NCBI RefSeq assembly: GCF_910592395.1
Contig: NC_088309.1
Span: 9,240,501 to 9,304,500, forward strand
Origin: Lineus longissimus
Taxonomy: Eukaryota; Nemertea; Pilidiophora; Heteronemertea; Lineidae
Reading direction: 5' to 3'
Length of the DNA stretch: 64,000 nt
Shown: positions 25,407-37,098 of the stretch, one piece after another
Numbering within the stretch: the first letter of the stretch is position 1
Layout of the letters: every line of letters begins with the position of its first letter
Program-made: the position numbers and the translations under genes
The notes under the pieces: generated by a model
The model's input: only the letters and a program-made list of their open reading frames with translations
What the model was told of the DNA's origin: nothing
The model's database searches: none

Positions 25407-26623
25407 GGTGCCCCTGGTAACCAAAGAAACCCTCCTCTAAAATGTTATTCCTTCTTTATACGTGCATTATTTTAAACCATGACAACATATTGTCATTGCC
25501 CTAAGAAGGTAAATATATGCCTTCTCCCATCAGAAAATTTAGGATTTTTATCAATAAAATCACCTTTCAATCAGATATTTCAATAAAAACAATAGGTCTA
25601 CGGTGACAAAAATACATCGTTGGGATGTGCTGGTCAGCAACATCCATCTTCCTCCTGTCGGATGCTTCTCCATGCTGAAAAGAAACAAATTACATACAGT
25701 AAGGTTTATTGGTGCAAAATATCATCAGTGAAATATTCATTGTGCAGGAACATGTTCGTCTTGACCCGCAATGTTTTGAGATCGCTCTATCACTCACAAG
25801 CTCGATGGTGGTGATGCTAACACATGAGAGACAAGATGGAACATGTTAAGTGCCTGCAATAATGAGGTTAAGATTTGATCAGAAACAAGCAACAACAACT
25901 GAACAGCTCTATCAATGTCAATATCATAACTGTTAGAAATTACTTTTCTTGGGTCGACATTTAACCTTACAAGAATGCCAACACAGAACTTATGCAGGGA
26001 CTTGAGGATTGGGGCAGTTTATGCCATCTCAGCTGCCTGCATGGTTTCATTAGTAAAGCTGTTGTTGCCATTAAATTAATTGATGTTGGTTGTAGCGTAG
26101 GGGAGGGGGTCCAATTGCATCATTTTGCATCACCAGTGAGGTCACCAAGTGCCACAAGGACCCTACTTTAGAATACAGTGGAACCTCCCTTAGCATACAC
26201 CTCTCTAAAAGGACCTTCTCTCTTTTAGGACACTAACTTTGATTGTCTCCATTCAATTTGAACTCTCTTATCACAGCACCTCTCTTGTAAGCACAGCACT
26301 TATCAGTCTTGAGGATGTCCTTAATAGAGTAGTTCTACTGTGATCACATCCCCCCCCCCCCCCCCCCAAGTTGCTACCCAATAACTTTTTCCTTTACTAA
26401 TCTCTTCTCTTCTTGGCCCAATGATATTGAAATGGCCTGTCCTGGAAAGCTGATACTCCATGCAAATGCACCAGCACTGACCAACAGAGTTATTTTACAG
26501 CTGTTAACACTTTAGTGGAGCTCCCACATTAATCAACGTCAAACGCACTTAGGGCTTCGAGGAACAACAACGTGAATTAACGTCACATTTTTCAACTCGG
26601 GGTAATGGTTTTCCATTTGAATT
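25407..26623. other. Intergenic; one weak exon candidate
   Basis: Minus 25674-25564 follows a strong acceptor (TTTGTTTCTTTTCAG) and begins with a Met codon, giving about 36 codons up to a GTGATT donor-like site. The phase does not fit the exon at 25045, so it is not joined to it. A C run lies at 26349-26367. A short transposon at 26176-26340 is listed separately. Otherwise nothing is seen. Confidence 0.3.
26176..26340. mobile_element. Short pogo/mariner-like MITE
   Basis: The ends are imperfect inverted repeats, CAGTGGAACCTC on the left and CAGTAGAACTACTC read from the right. CAGTGGAACCTC-type ends and internal ACCTCTCTTAT-like repeats are typical of non-autonomous pogo or mariner relatives in invertebrates. 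A related, more diverged copy is at 61973-62128. No coding capacity. Confidence 0.5.
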
Positions 26624-28177
26624 TCATTCAATCGGGTGGGTGCTGACAGAAAGACTTTTGAGGAATCTTCTGTACCCAGGCGGCTGAACACCATATTTAT
26701 TCAAAACCTCGTAATAAGCAGATACAAAAAGCCTCTTGCCCGTCTTGTTGTACCTAACAGTGAATGGTCGCATCTCGTCCACCACTACATTCATCTTGTT
26801 TCCCTGAAATGAAAAAGAGGAATCATTTAGGGTCATCAGATTAAATTTCCAGCAAGTGCAATAGATTTGGCCTATAGATTATTTATCAGAAGTCAAGTGT
26901 AAGCCTACTTCACATAGATCCAAACGTCTGTCAGGGAAATGTGAGTCCTAGAATCCAACAATGCATTTTACCTTCCGATCACTCTTCCTCAGGAGGTCTT
27001 TCCTATCATGGCCCTCCTCCATCCCCCAGAAATTAAACAACACCACCACCTTCTCCTTGCTGGTTATAGTAAGTGTTATGGTTGACCTTGTCGAGCATTC
27101 TACGGTCCGATACGAATTTGTCGTCAAGAGGAACCGGACCTCCTCAAAAACACTTGATGGTACATCTCTGAAATAAGAAATTGCAAAGAGTAATTAATGG
27201 TAGTTCATTAGGCCTAAATGCCAAAGGGCTGATGCCAACAATGTGGGTGTTTAGGGCTGGACCAAGTTAATTGTCTGTTTGCAGCTCAGTAACCTACCCA
27301 AGGTTTTCACACAAAGCCCAAAATCTACTAGTGTGCTTAAAGCCAATGAGTCAAGGTTACGAACCCATAGCCTACACTTACCGAGCAATCTGAATACACC
27401 TCCGGGGAGCGTTCACTCTCATCAACAGCAGCATTTTTTTGTGGATGAGGCCAATCTCACTAACGACCATTGGATAAATCTGAAATAAATCAATAAAAAA
27501 TATGTATTGATATGGCACTGAGTTGAGTAGGTTTTGCTTGGATATTTTAAATGGGCCAATTTTTTGGCTCACTATAGTACAAGTCAATTTAAAATTCCCG
27601 CCCACGAGTTCCCGCCAAAATCAATTAACTGCATGTTCTTGGCAACGTAATCAGGCGGTGAAGGTGATGATGTTATGGTCTGTCAACTTGCACTCAATAC
27701 CAGTCAATGGCAGATTACAGTTGATCAATCGTGTATCTAATATCAAACAATACCAAAATATTTATAATCTTATGTTTTTAATTTTTGAATTCATTGTACT
27801 TAGCTTCCCTGGATAAAGAAAAATAATATGATGACGTCATGGTACGCCGCCATCATTCGGAAGACTTCGGGAATGTTCGGTCCTATCAGAACTATGAACT
27901 GCACTGGACGACACGTGCTTGACATGGTCCTACTACTGATTGATAAATGAGGAGCTTAGTTTAGCCGTCTTACCCGTATGAGATGGTGTTGCCTCGACTT
28001 AGCTCGGCCGTGTCCGTCGGGATGGTACTTCCTCAACAGGCACTCCACCATGCCTTCAACTTCATGGCAGAAGGCCACAAACCTTGCCCTCTCACCGCCA
28101 GAAAATTGGGTAGAGAGTCCTCTCCGAAAATTGGAGAAAGCTCTCTTAAACTCGGGCCCAAGATTGTCAATTTTCAT
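26624..28177 (-). CDS. Unrecognised 225-residue protein, complete four-exon gene
   Basis: Exons on minus: 27974-28177, 27382-27479, 26972-27167, 26624-26803. All junctions are GT-AG with strong acceptors (ATTTATTTCAG, CTTATTTCAG, TTTCATTTCAG), and phases agree, giving 225 residues and a stop. The Met is in context AATAATGA. Residues 1-68 are basic and likely helical (FKRAFSNFRRGLSTQF, then EVEGMVECLLRKYHPDGHGR). Residues 69-101 contain SEIGLIHKKMLLLMRV. Residues 102-225 alternate hydrophobic residues in a beta-like pattern (STITLTITSKEKVVVLFNFW, MNVVVDEMRPFTVRYN). There is no signal peptide or membrane segment, so it is probably cytosolic or nuclear. I know no family that fits. No poly(A) signal was obvious. 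Exon joins are well supported; function is unknown. Confidence 0.72.
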
Positions 28178-28363
28178 TATTATTTGGAAATGACTTTATT
28201 CCCACCAATGCCCTGTGGAGGGCGAGCAAAGCGTGGGGGGTGGAGGTAGGGAGGTCCTCCCCTATAATGAGTTATAAAATCTCCCCGGAGAATCTCTTAC
28301 TAAAAACCTCGAATAAACTTCCCAGCACTTCCCAATACCGGAGAGCTTCTTTTTTTAAGAAGA
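28178..28363. other. Upstream flank of the 225-residue gene
   Basis: About 190 bases between the start codon of the minus-strand gene and the first recognisable satellite unit. It would hold the promoter. No TATA box or clear motif was noted. Confidence 0.4.
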
Positions 28364-30183
28364 TAAGCAAAAGAAAGGCACTCGGTTCTTCCTATGAATG
28401 AAAGAAATCATGCCAACTCTTCCTCAAAAGCAAAGAAAGGCACTCGCTTCTTCCTATGAATGAAAGAAATCATGCCAACTCTTCCTCAAAAGCAAAGAAA
28501 GGCACTCGCTTCTTCCTATGAGTGAAAGAAATCATGCCAATTCTTCCTCAAAAGCAAAGAAAGGCACTCGCTTCTTCCTATGAATGAAAGAAATCATGCC
28601 AATTCCTCCTCAAAAGCAAAGAAAGGCACTCGCTTCTTCCTATGAATGGAAGAAATCATGCCAATTCTTCCTCAAAAGCAAAGAAAAGCACTCGCTTCTT
28701 CCTATGAATGAAAGAAATCATGCCAATTCTTCCTCAAAAGCAAAGAAAGGCACTCGCTTCTTCCTATGAATGAAAGAAATCATGCCAATTCTTCCTCAAA
28801 AGCAAAGAAAGGCACTCGCTTCTTCCTATGAATGAAAGAAATCATGCCAATTCTTCCTCAAAAGCAAAGAAAAGCACTCGCTTCTTCCTATGAATGAAAG
28901 AAATCATGCCAATTCTTCCTCAAAAGCAAAGAAAGGCACTCGCTTCTTCCTCAAAAGCAAAGAAAGGCACTCGCTTCTTCCCATGAATGAAAGAAATCAT
29001 GCCAATTCTTCCTCAAAAGCAAAGAAAGGCACTCGCTTCTTCCTATGAATGAAAGAAATCATGCCAATTCTTCCTCAAAAGCAAAGAAAGGCGCTCGCTT
29101 CTTCCTCAAAAGCAAAGAAAGGCCCTCGCTTCCTCCTATGAATGAAAGAAATCATGCCAATTCTTCCTCAAAAGCAAAGAAAGGCACTCGCTTCTTCCTA
29201 TGAATGAAAGAAATCATGCCAATTCTTCCTCAAAAGCAAAGAAAGGCACTCGCTTCTTCCTATGAATGAAAGAAATCATGCCAATTCTTCCTCAAAAGCA
29301 AAGAAAGGCACTCGCTTCTTCCTATGAATGAAAGGAATCATGCCAATTCTTCCTCAAAAGCAAAGAAAGACGCTCGCTTCTTCCTATGAATGAAAGAAAT
29401 CATGCCAATTCTTCCTCAAAAGCAAAGAAAGGCGCTCGCATCTTCCTATGAATGAAAGAAATCATGCCAATTCTTCCTCAAAAGCAAAGAAAGGCGCTCG
29501 CTTCTTCCTATGAATGAAAGAAATCATGCCAATTCTTCCTCAAAATCAAAGAAAGGCACTCACTTCTTCCTATGAATGAAAGAAATCATGCCAATTCTTC
29601 CTCAAAAGCAAAGAAAGGCACTCGCTTCTTCCTATGAATGAAAGGAATCATGCCAATTCTTCCTCAAAAGCAAAGAAAGGCGCTCGCTTCTTCCTATGAA
29701 TCAAAGAAATCATGCCAATTCTTCCTCAAAAGCAAAGAAAGGCGCTCGCTTCTTCCTATGAATGAAAGAAATCATGCCAATTCTTCCTCAAAAGCAAAGA
29801 AAGGCACTCGCTTCTTCCTATGAATGAAAGAAATCATGCCAATTCTTCCTCAAAAGCAAAGAAAGGCACTCGCTTCTTCCTCAAAAGCAAAGAAAGGCCC
29901 TCGCTTCCTCCTATGAATGAAAGAAATCATGCCAATTCTTCCTCAAAAGCAAAGAAAGGCGCACGCTTCTTCCTCAAAAGCAAAGAAAGGCCCTCGCTTC
30001 CTCCTATGAATGAAAGAAATCATGCCAATTCTTCCTCAAAAGCAAAGAAAGGCGCTCGCTTCTTCCTATGAATCAAAGAAATCATGCCAATTCTTCCTCA
30101 AAAGCAAAGAAAGGCACTCGCTTCTTCCTATGAATGAAAGAAATCATGCCAATTCTTCCTCAAAAGCAAAGAAAGGCGCTCGC

Positions 30184-33100
30184 TTCTTCCTCAAAAGCAA
30201 AGAAAGGCCCTCGCTTCCTCCTATGAATGAAAGAAATCATGCCAATTCTTCCTCAAAAGCAAAGAAAGGCACTCGCTTCTTCCTATGAATGAAAGAAATC
30301 ATGCCAATTCTTCCTCAAAAGCGAAGAAAGGCACTCGCTTCTTCCTATGAATGAAAGAAATCATGCCAATTCTTCCTCAAAAGCAAAGAAAGGCACTCGC
30401 TTCTTCCTATGAATGAAAGAAATCATGCCAATTCTTCCTCAAAAGCAAAGAAAGGCACTCGCTTCTTCCTATGAATGAAAGAAATCATGCCAATTCTTCC
30501 TCAAAAGCAAAGAAAGGCACTCGCTTCTTCCTGTGAATGAAAGAAATCATGCCAATTCTTCCTCAAAAGCAAAGAAAGGCGCTCGCTTCTTCCTATGAAT
30601 GAAAGGAATCATGCCAATTCTTCCTCAAAAGCAAAGAAAGGCGCTCGCTTCTTCCTATGAATGAAAGAAATCATGCCAATTCTTCCTCAAAAGCTAAGAA
30701 AGGCGCTCTCTTCTTTCATGAATAAAAGAAATCATGCCAATTCTTCCTCAAAAGCAAAGAAAGGTGCTCGCTTCTTCCTATGAATGAAAGAAATCATGCC
30801 AATTCTTCCTCAAAAGCAAAGAAAGGCGCTCGCTTCTTCCTATGAATGAAAGAAATCATGCCAATTCTTCCTCAAAAGCAAAGAAAGGCGCTCGCTTCTT
30901 CCTATGAATGAAAGAAATCATGCCAATTCTTCCTCAAAAGCAAAGAAAGGCGCTCGCTTCTTCCTATGAATGAAAGAAATCATGCCAATTCTTCCTCAAA
31001 AGCAAAGAAAGGCGCTCGCTTCTTCCTATGAATGAAAGAAATCATGCCAATTCTTCCTCAAAAGCAAAGAAGGCGCTCGCTTCTTCCCATGAATGAAAGA
31101 AATCATGCCAATTCTTCCTCAAAAGCAAAGAAAGGCGCTCGCTTCTTCCCATGAATGAAAGAAATCATGCCAATTCTTCCTCAAAAGCAAAGAGGCGCTC
31201 GCTTCTACCTATGAATGAAAGAAATCATGCCAATTCTTCCTCAAAAGCAAAGAAAGGCGCTCGCTTCTACCTATGAATGAAAGAAATCATGCCAATTCTT
31301 CCTCAAAAGCAAAGAAAGGCGCTCGCTTCTTCCTATGAATGAAAGAAATCATGCCAATTCTTCCTCAAAAGCAAAGAAAGGCGCTCGCTTCTTCCTATGA
31401 ATGAAAGAAATCATGCCAATTCTTCCTCAAAAGCAAAGAAAGGCGCTCGCTTCTTCCTATGAATGAAAGAAATCATGCCAATTCTTCCTCAAAAGCAAAG
31501 AAAGGCGCTCGCTTCTTCCTATGAATGAAAGAAATCATGCCAATTCTTCCTCAAAAGCAAAGAAAGGCGCTCGCTTCTTCCCATGAATGAATGAAATCAT
31601 GCCAATTCTTCCTCAAAAGCAAAGAAAGGCGCTCGCTTCTTCCTATGAATGAAAGAAATCATGCCAATTCTTCCTCAAAAGCAAAGAAAGGCGCTCGCTT
31701 CTTCCTATGAATGAAAGAAATCATGCCAATTCTTCCTCAAAAGCAAAGAAAGGCGCTCGCTTCTTCCTATGAATGAAAGAAATCATGCCAATTCTTCCTC
31801 AAAAGCAAAGAAAGGCGCTCGCTTCTTCCTATGAATGAAAGAAATCATGCCAATTCTTCCTCAAAAGCAAAGAAAGGCGCTCGCTTCTTCCTATGAATGA
31901 AAGAAATCATGCCAATTCTTCCTCAAAAGCAAAGAAAGGCGCTCGCTTCTTAATCCTATGAATGAAAGAAATCATGCCAATTCTTCCTCAAAAGCAAAGA
32001 AAGGCGCTCGCTTCTTCCTATGAATGAAAGAAATCATGCCAATTCTTCCTCAAAAGCAAAGAAAGGCGCTCGCTTCTTCCTATGAATGAAAGAAATCATG
32101 CCAATTCTTCCTCAAAAGCAAAGAAAGGCGCTCGCTTCTTCCTATGAATGAAAGAAATCATGCCAATTCTTCCTCAAAAGCAAAGAAAGGCGCTCGCTTC
32201 TTCCTATGAATGAAAGAAATCATGCCAATTCTTCCTCAAAAGCAAAGAAAGGCGCATGCTTCTTCCTATGAATGAAAGAAATCATGCCAATTCTTCCTCA
32301 AAAGCAAAGAAAGGCGCATGCTTCTTCCTATGAATGAAAGAAATCATGCCAATTCTTCCTCAAAAGCAAAGAAAGGCGCTCGCTTCTTCCTATGAATGAA
32401 AGAAATCATGCCAATTCTTCCTCAAAAGCAAAGAAAGGCGCTCGCTTCTTCCTATGAATGAAAGAAATCATGCCAATTCTTCCTCAAAAGCAAAGAAAGG
32501 CGCTCGCTTCTTCCTATGAATGAAAGAAATCATGCCAATTCTTCCTCAAAAGCAAAGAAAGGCGCTCGCTTCTTCCTCAAAAGCAAAGAAAGGCCCTCGC
32601 TTCCTCCTATGAATGAAAGAAATCATGCCAATTCTTCCTCAAAAGCAAAGAAAGGCACTCGCTTCTTCCTATGAATGAAAGAAATCATGCCAATTCTTCC
32701 TCAAAAGCGAAGAAAGGCACTCGCTTCTTCCTATGAATGAAAGAAATCATGCCAATTCTTCCTCAAAAGCAAAGAAAGGCACTCGCTTCTTCCTATGAAT
32801 GAAAGAAATCATGCCAATTCTTCCTCAAAAGCAAAGAAAGGCACTCGCTTCTTCCTATGAATGAAAGAAATCATGCCAATTCTTCCTCAAAAGCAAAGAA
32901 AGGCACTCGCTTCTTCCTGTGAATGAAAGAAATCATGCCAATTCTTCCTCAAAAGCAAAGAAAGGCGCTCGCTTCTTCCTATGAATGAAAGGAATCATGC
33001 CAATTCTTCCTCAAAAGCAAAGAAAGGCGCTCGCTTCTTCCTATGAATGAAAGAAATCATGCCAATTCTTCCTCAAAAGCTAAGAAAGGCGCTCTCTTCT

Positions 33101-34955
33101 TTCATGAATAAAAGAAATCATGCCAATTCTTCCTCAAAAGCAAAGAAAGGTGCTCGCTTCTTCCTATGAATGAAAGAAATCATGCCAATTCTTCCTCAAA
33201 AGCAAAGAAAGGCGCTCGCTTCTTCCTATGAATGAAAGAAATCATGCCAATTCTTCCTCAAAAGCAAAGAAAGGCGCTCGCTTCTTCCTATGAATGAAAG
33301 AAATCATGCCAATTCTTCCTCAAAAGCAAAGAAAGGCGCTCGCTTCTTCCTATGAATGAAAGAAATCATGCCAATTCTTCCTCAAAAGCAAAGAAAGGCG
33401 CTCGCTTCTTCCTATGAATGAAAGAAATCATGCCAATTCTTCCTCAAAAGCAAAGAAGGCGCTCGCTTCTTCCCATGAATGAAAGAAATCATGCCAATTC
33501 TTCCTCAAAAGCAAAGAAAGGCGCTCGCTTCTTCCCATGAATGAAAGATTCATGCCAATTCTTCCTCAAAAGCAAAGAGGCGCTCGCTTCTACCTATGAA
33601 TGAAAGAAATCATGCCAATTCTTCCTCAAAAGCAAAGAAAGGCGCTCGCTTCTACCTATGAATGAAAGAAATCATGCCAATTCTTCCTCAAAAGCAAAGA
33701 AAGGCGCTCGCTTCTTCCTATGAATGAAAGAAATCATGCCAATTCTTCCTCAAAAGCAAAGAAAGGCGCTCGCTTCTTCCTATGAATGAAAGAAATCATG
33801 CCAATTCTTCCTCAAAAGCAAAGAAAGGCGCTCGCTTCTTCCTATGAATGAAAGAAATCATGCCAATTCTTCCTCAAAAGCAAAGAAAGGCGCTCGCTTC
33901 TTCCTATGAATCAAAGAAATCATGCCAATTCTTCCTCAAAAGCAAAGAAAGGCGCTCGCTTCTTCCCATGAATGAATGAAATCATGCCAATTCTTCCTCA
34001 AAAGCAAAGAAAGGCGCTCGCTTCTTCCTATGAATGAAAGAAATCATGCCAATTCTTCCTCAAAAGCAAAGAAAGGCGCTCGCTTCTTCCTATGAATGAA
34101 AGAAATCATGCCAATTCTTCCTCAAAAGCAAAGAAAGGCGCTCGCTTCTTCCTATGAATGAAAGAAATCATGCCAATTCTTCCTCAAAAGCAAAGAAAGG
34201 CGCTCGCTTCTTCCTATGAATGAAAGAAATCATGCCAATTCTTCCTCAAAAGCAAAGAAAGGCGCTCGCTTCTTCCTATGAATGAAAGAAATCATGCCAA
34301 TTCTTCCTCAAAAGCAAAGAAAGGCGCTCGCTTCTTAATCCTATGAATGAAAGAAATCATGCCAATTCTTCCTCAAAAGCAAAGAAAGGCGCTCGCTTCT
34401 TCCTATGAATGAAAGAAATCATGCCAATTCTTCCTCAAAAGCAAAGAAAGGCGCTCGCTTCTTCCTATGAATGAAAGAAATCATGCCAATTCTTCCTCAA
34501 AAGCAAAGAAAGGCGCTCGCTTCTTCCTATGAATGAAAGAAATCATGCCAATTCTTCCTCAAAAGCAAAGAAAGGCGCTCGCTTCTTCCTATGAATGAAA
34601 GAAATCATGCCAATTCTTCCTCAAAAGCAAAGAAAGGCGCATGCTTCTTCCTATGAATGAAAGAAATCATGCCAATTCTTCCTCAAAAGCAAAGAAAGGC
34701 GCTCGCTTCTTCCTATGAATGAAAGAAATCATGCCAATTCTTCCTCAAAAGCAAAGAAAGGCGCTCGCTTCTTCCTATGAATGAAAGAAATCATGCCAAT
34801 TCTTCCTCAAAAGCAAAGAAAGGCGCTCGCTTCTTCCCATGAATGAAAGAAATCATGCCAATTCTTCCTCAAAAGCAAAGAAAGGCGCTCGCTTCTTCCC
34901 ATGAATGAAAGAAATCATGCCAATTCTTCCTCAAAAGCAAAGAAAGGCGCTCGGT
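30184..34955. repeat. 2,386-bp tandem segmental duplication inside the satellite
   Basis: Rare variants recur at a constant distance. The doubled half-unit with GGCCCTCGC starts at 30184 and 32570. GCTCTCTTCTTTCATG recurs at about 30704 and 33090. The CTTCTTAATCC insertion recurs near 31946 and 34331. GCGCATGC recurs near 32252 and 34638. The offset is 2,385-2,387 bases, equal to 77 monomers of 31 bp. The copies diverge after about 34690, so the second is exact only over its first 2.1 kb or so. Confidence 0.88.
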
Positions 34956-36598
34956 TCTTCCCATGAATGAAAGAAATCATGCCAATTCTTCCTCAAAAGC
35001 AAAGAAAGGCGCTTGCTTCTTCCCATGAATGAAAGAAATCATGCCAATTCTTCCTCAAAAGCAAAGAAAGGCGCTCGCTTCTTCCCATGAATGAAAGAAA
35101 TCATGCCAATTCTTCCTCAAAAGCAAAGAAAGGCGCTCGCTTCTTCCCATGAATGAAAGAAATCATGCCAATTCTTCCTCAAAAGCAAAGAAAGGCGCTC
35201 GCTTCTTCCCATGAATGAAAGAAATCATGCCAATTCTTCCTCAAAAGCAAAGAAAGGCGCTCGCTTCTTCCCATGAATGAAAGAAATCATGCCAATTCTT
35301 CCTCAAAAGCAAAGAAAGGCGCTCGCTTCTTCCCATGAATGAAAGAAATCATGCAAATTCTTCCTCAAAAGCAAAGAAAGGCGCTCGCTTCTTCCCATGA
35401 ATGAAAGAAATCATGCCAATTCTTCTTCAAAAGCAAAGAAAGGCGCTCGCTTCTTCCCATGAATGAAAGAAATCATGCCAATTCTTCCTCAAAAGCAAAG
35501 AAAGGCGCTCGCTTCTTCCCATGAATGAAAGAAATCATGCCAATTCTTCCTCAAAAGCAAAGAAAGGCGCTCGCTTCTTCCCATGAATGAAAGAAATCAT
35601 GCCAATTCTTCCTCAAAAGCAAAGAAAGGCGCTCGCTTCTTCCCATGAATGAAAGAAATCATGCCAATTCTTCCTCAAAAGCAAAGAGGCGCTCGCTTCT
35701 TCCCATGAATGAAAGAAATCATGCCAATTCTTCCTCAAAAGCAAAGAAAGGCGCTTGCTTCTTCCCATGAATGAAAGAAATCATGCCAATTCTTCCTCAA
35801 AAGGAAAGAGGAGCTCGCTTCTTCCCATGAATGAAAGAAATCATGCCAATTCTTCCTCAAAAGCAAAGAAAGGCGCTCGCTTCTTCCTATGAATGAAAGA
35901 AATCATGCCAATTCTTCCTCAAAAGCAAAGAAAGGCGCTCGCTTCTTCCTATGAATGAAAGAAATCATGCCAATTCTTCCTCAAAAGCAAAGAAAGGCGC
36001 TCGCTTCTTCCTATGAATGAAAGAAATCATGCCAATTCTTCCTCAAAAGCAAAGAAAGGCGCTCGCTTCTTCCTATGAATGAAAGAAATCATGCCAATTC
36101 TTCCTCAAAAGCAAAGAAAGGCGCTCGCTTCTTCCTATGAATGAAAGAAATCATGCCAATTCTTCCTCAAAAGCAAAGAAAGGCGCTCGCTTCTTCCTAT
36201 GAATGAAAGAAATCATGCCAATTCTTCCTCAAAAGCAAAGAAAGGCGCTCGCTTCTTCCTATGAATGAAAGAAATCATGCCAATTCTTCCTCAAAAGCAA
36301 AGAAAGGCGCTCGCTTCTTCCTATGAATGAAAGAAATCATGCCAATTCTTCCTCAAAAGCAAAGAAGGCGCTCGCTTCTTCCCATGAATGAAAGAAATCA
36401 TGCCAATTCTTCCTCAAAAGCAAAGAAAGGCGCTCGCTTCTTCCCTATGAATGAAAGAAATCATGCCAATTCTTCCTCAAAAGCAAAGAAGGCGCTCGCT
36501 TCTTCCTATGAATGAAAGAAATCATGCCAATTCTTCCTCAAAAGCAAAGAAAGGCGCTCGCTTCTTCCCATGAATGAAAGAAATCATGCCAATTTCTC

Positions 36599-37098
36599 NN
36601 NNNNNNNNNNNNNNNNNNNNNNNNNNNNNNNNNNNNNNNNNNNNNNNNNNNNNNNNNNNNNNNNNNNNNNNNNNNNNNNNNNNNNNNNNNNNNNNNNNNN
36701 NNNNNNNNNNNNNNNNNNNNNNNNNNNNNNNNNNNNNNNNNNNNNNNNNNNNNNNNNNNNNNNNNNNNNNNNNNNNNNNNNNNNNNNNNNNNNNNNNNNN
36801 NNNNNNNNNNNNNNNNNNNNNNNNNNNNNNNNNNNNNNNNNNNNNNNNNNNNNNNNNNNNNNNNNNNNNNNNNNNNNNNNNNNNNNNNNNNNNNNNNNNN
36901 NNNNNNNNNNNNNNNNNNNNNNNNNNNNNNNNNNNNNNNNNNNNNNNNNNNNNNNNNNNNNNNNNNNNNNNNNNNNNNNNNNNNNNNNNNNNNNNNNNNN
37001 NNNNNNNNNNNNNNNNNNNNNNNNNNNNNNNNNNNNNNNNNNNNNNNNNNNNNNNNNNNNNNNNNNNNNNNNNNNNNNNNNNNNNNNNNNNNNNNNNN
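36599..37098. other. Assembly gap of 500 N inside the satellite
   Basis: Exactly 500 undetermined bases lie within the 62-bp array, with satellite units on both sides. A round number suggests a placeholder, so the real array length is unknown and probably longer. Confidence 0.98.

Noticed and set aside
27832-27839. CRE palindrome TGACGTCA as a promoter
   Set aside because: It lies inside the intron between exons 27974-28177 and 27382-27479, with no evidence of a start site there.
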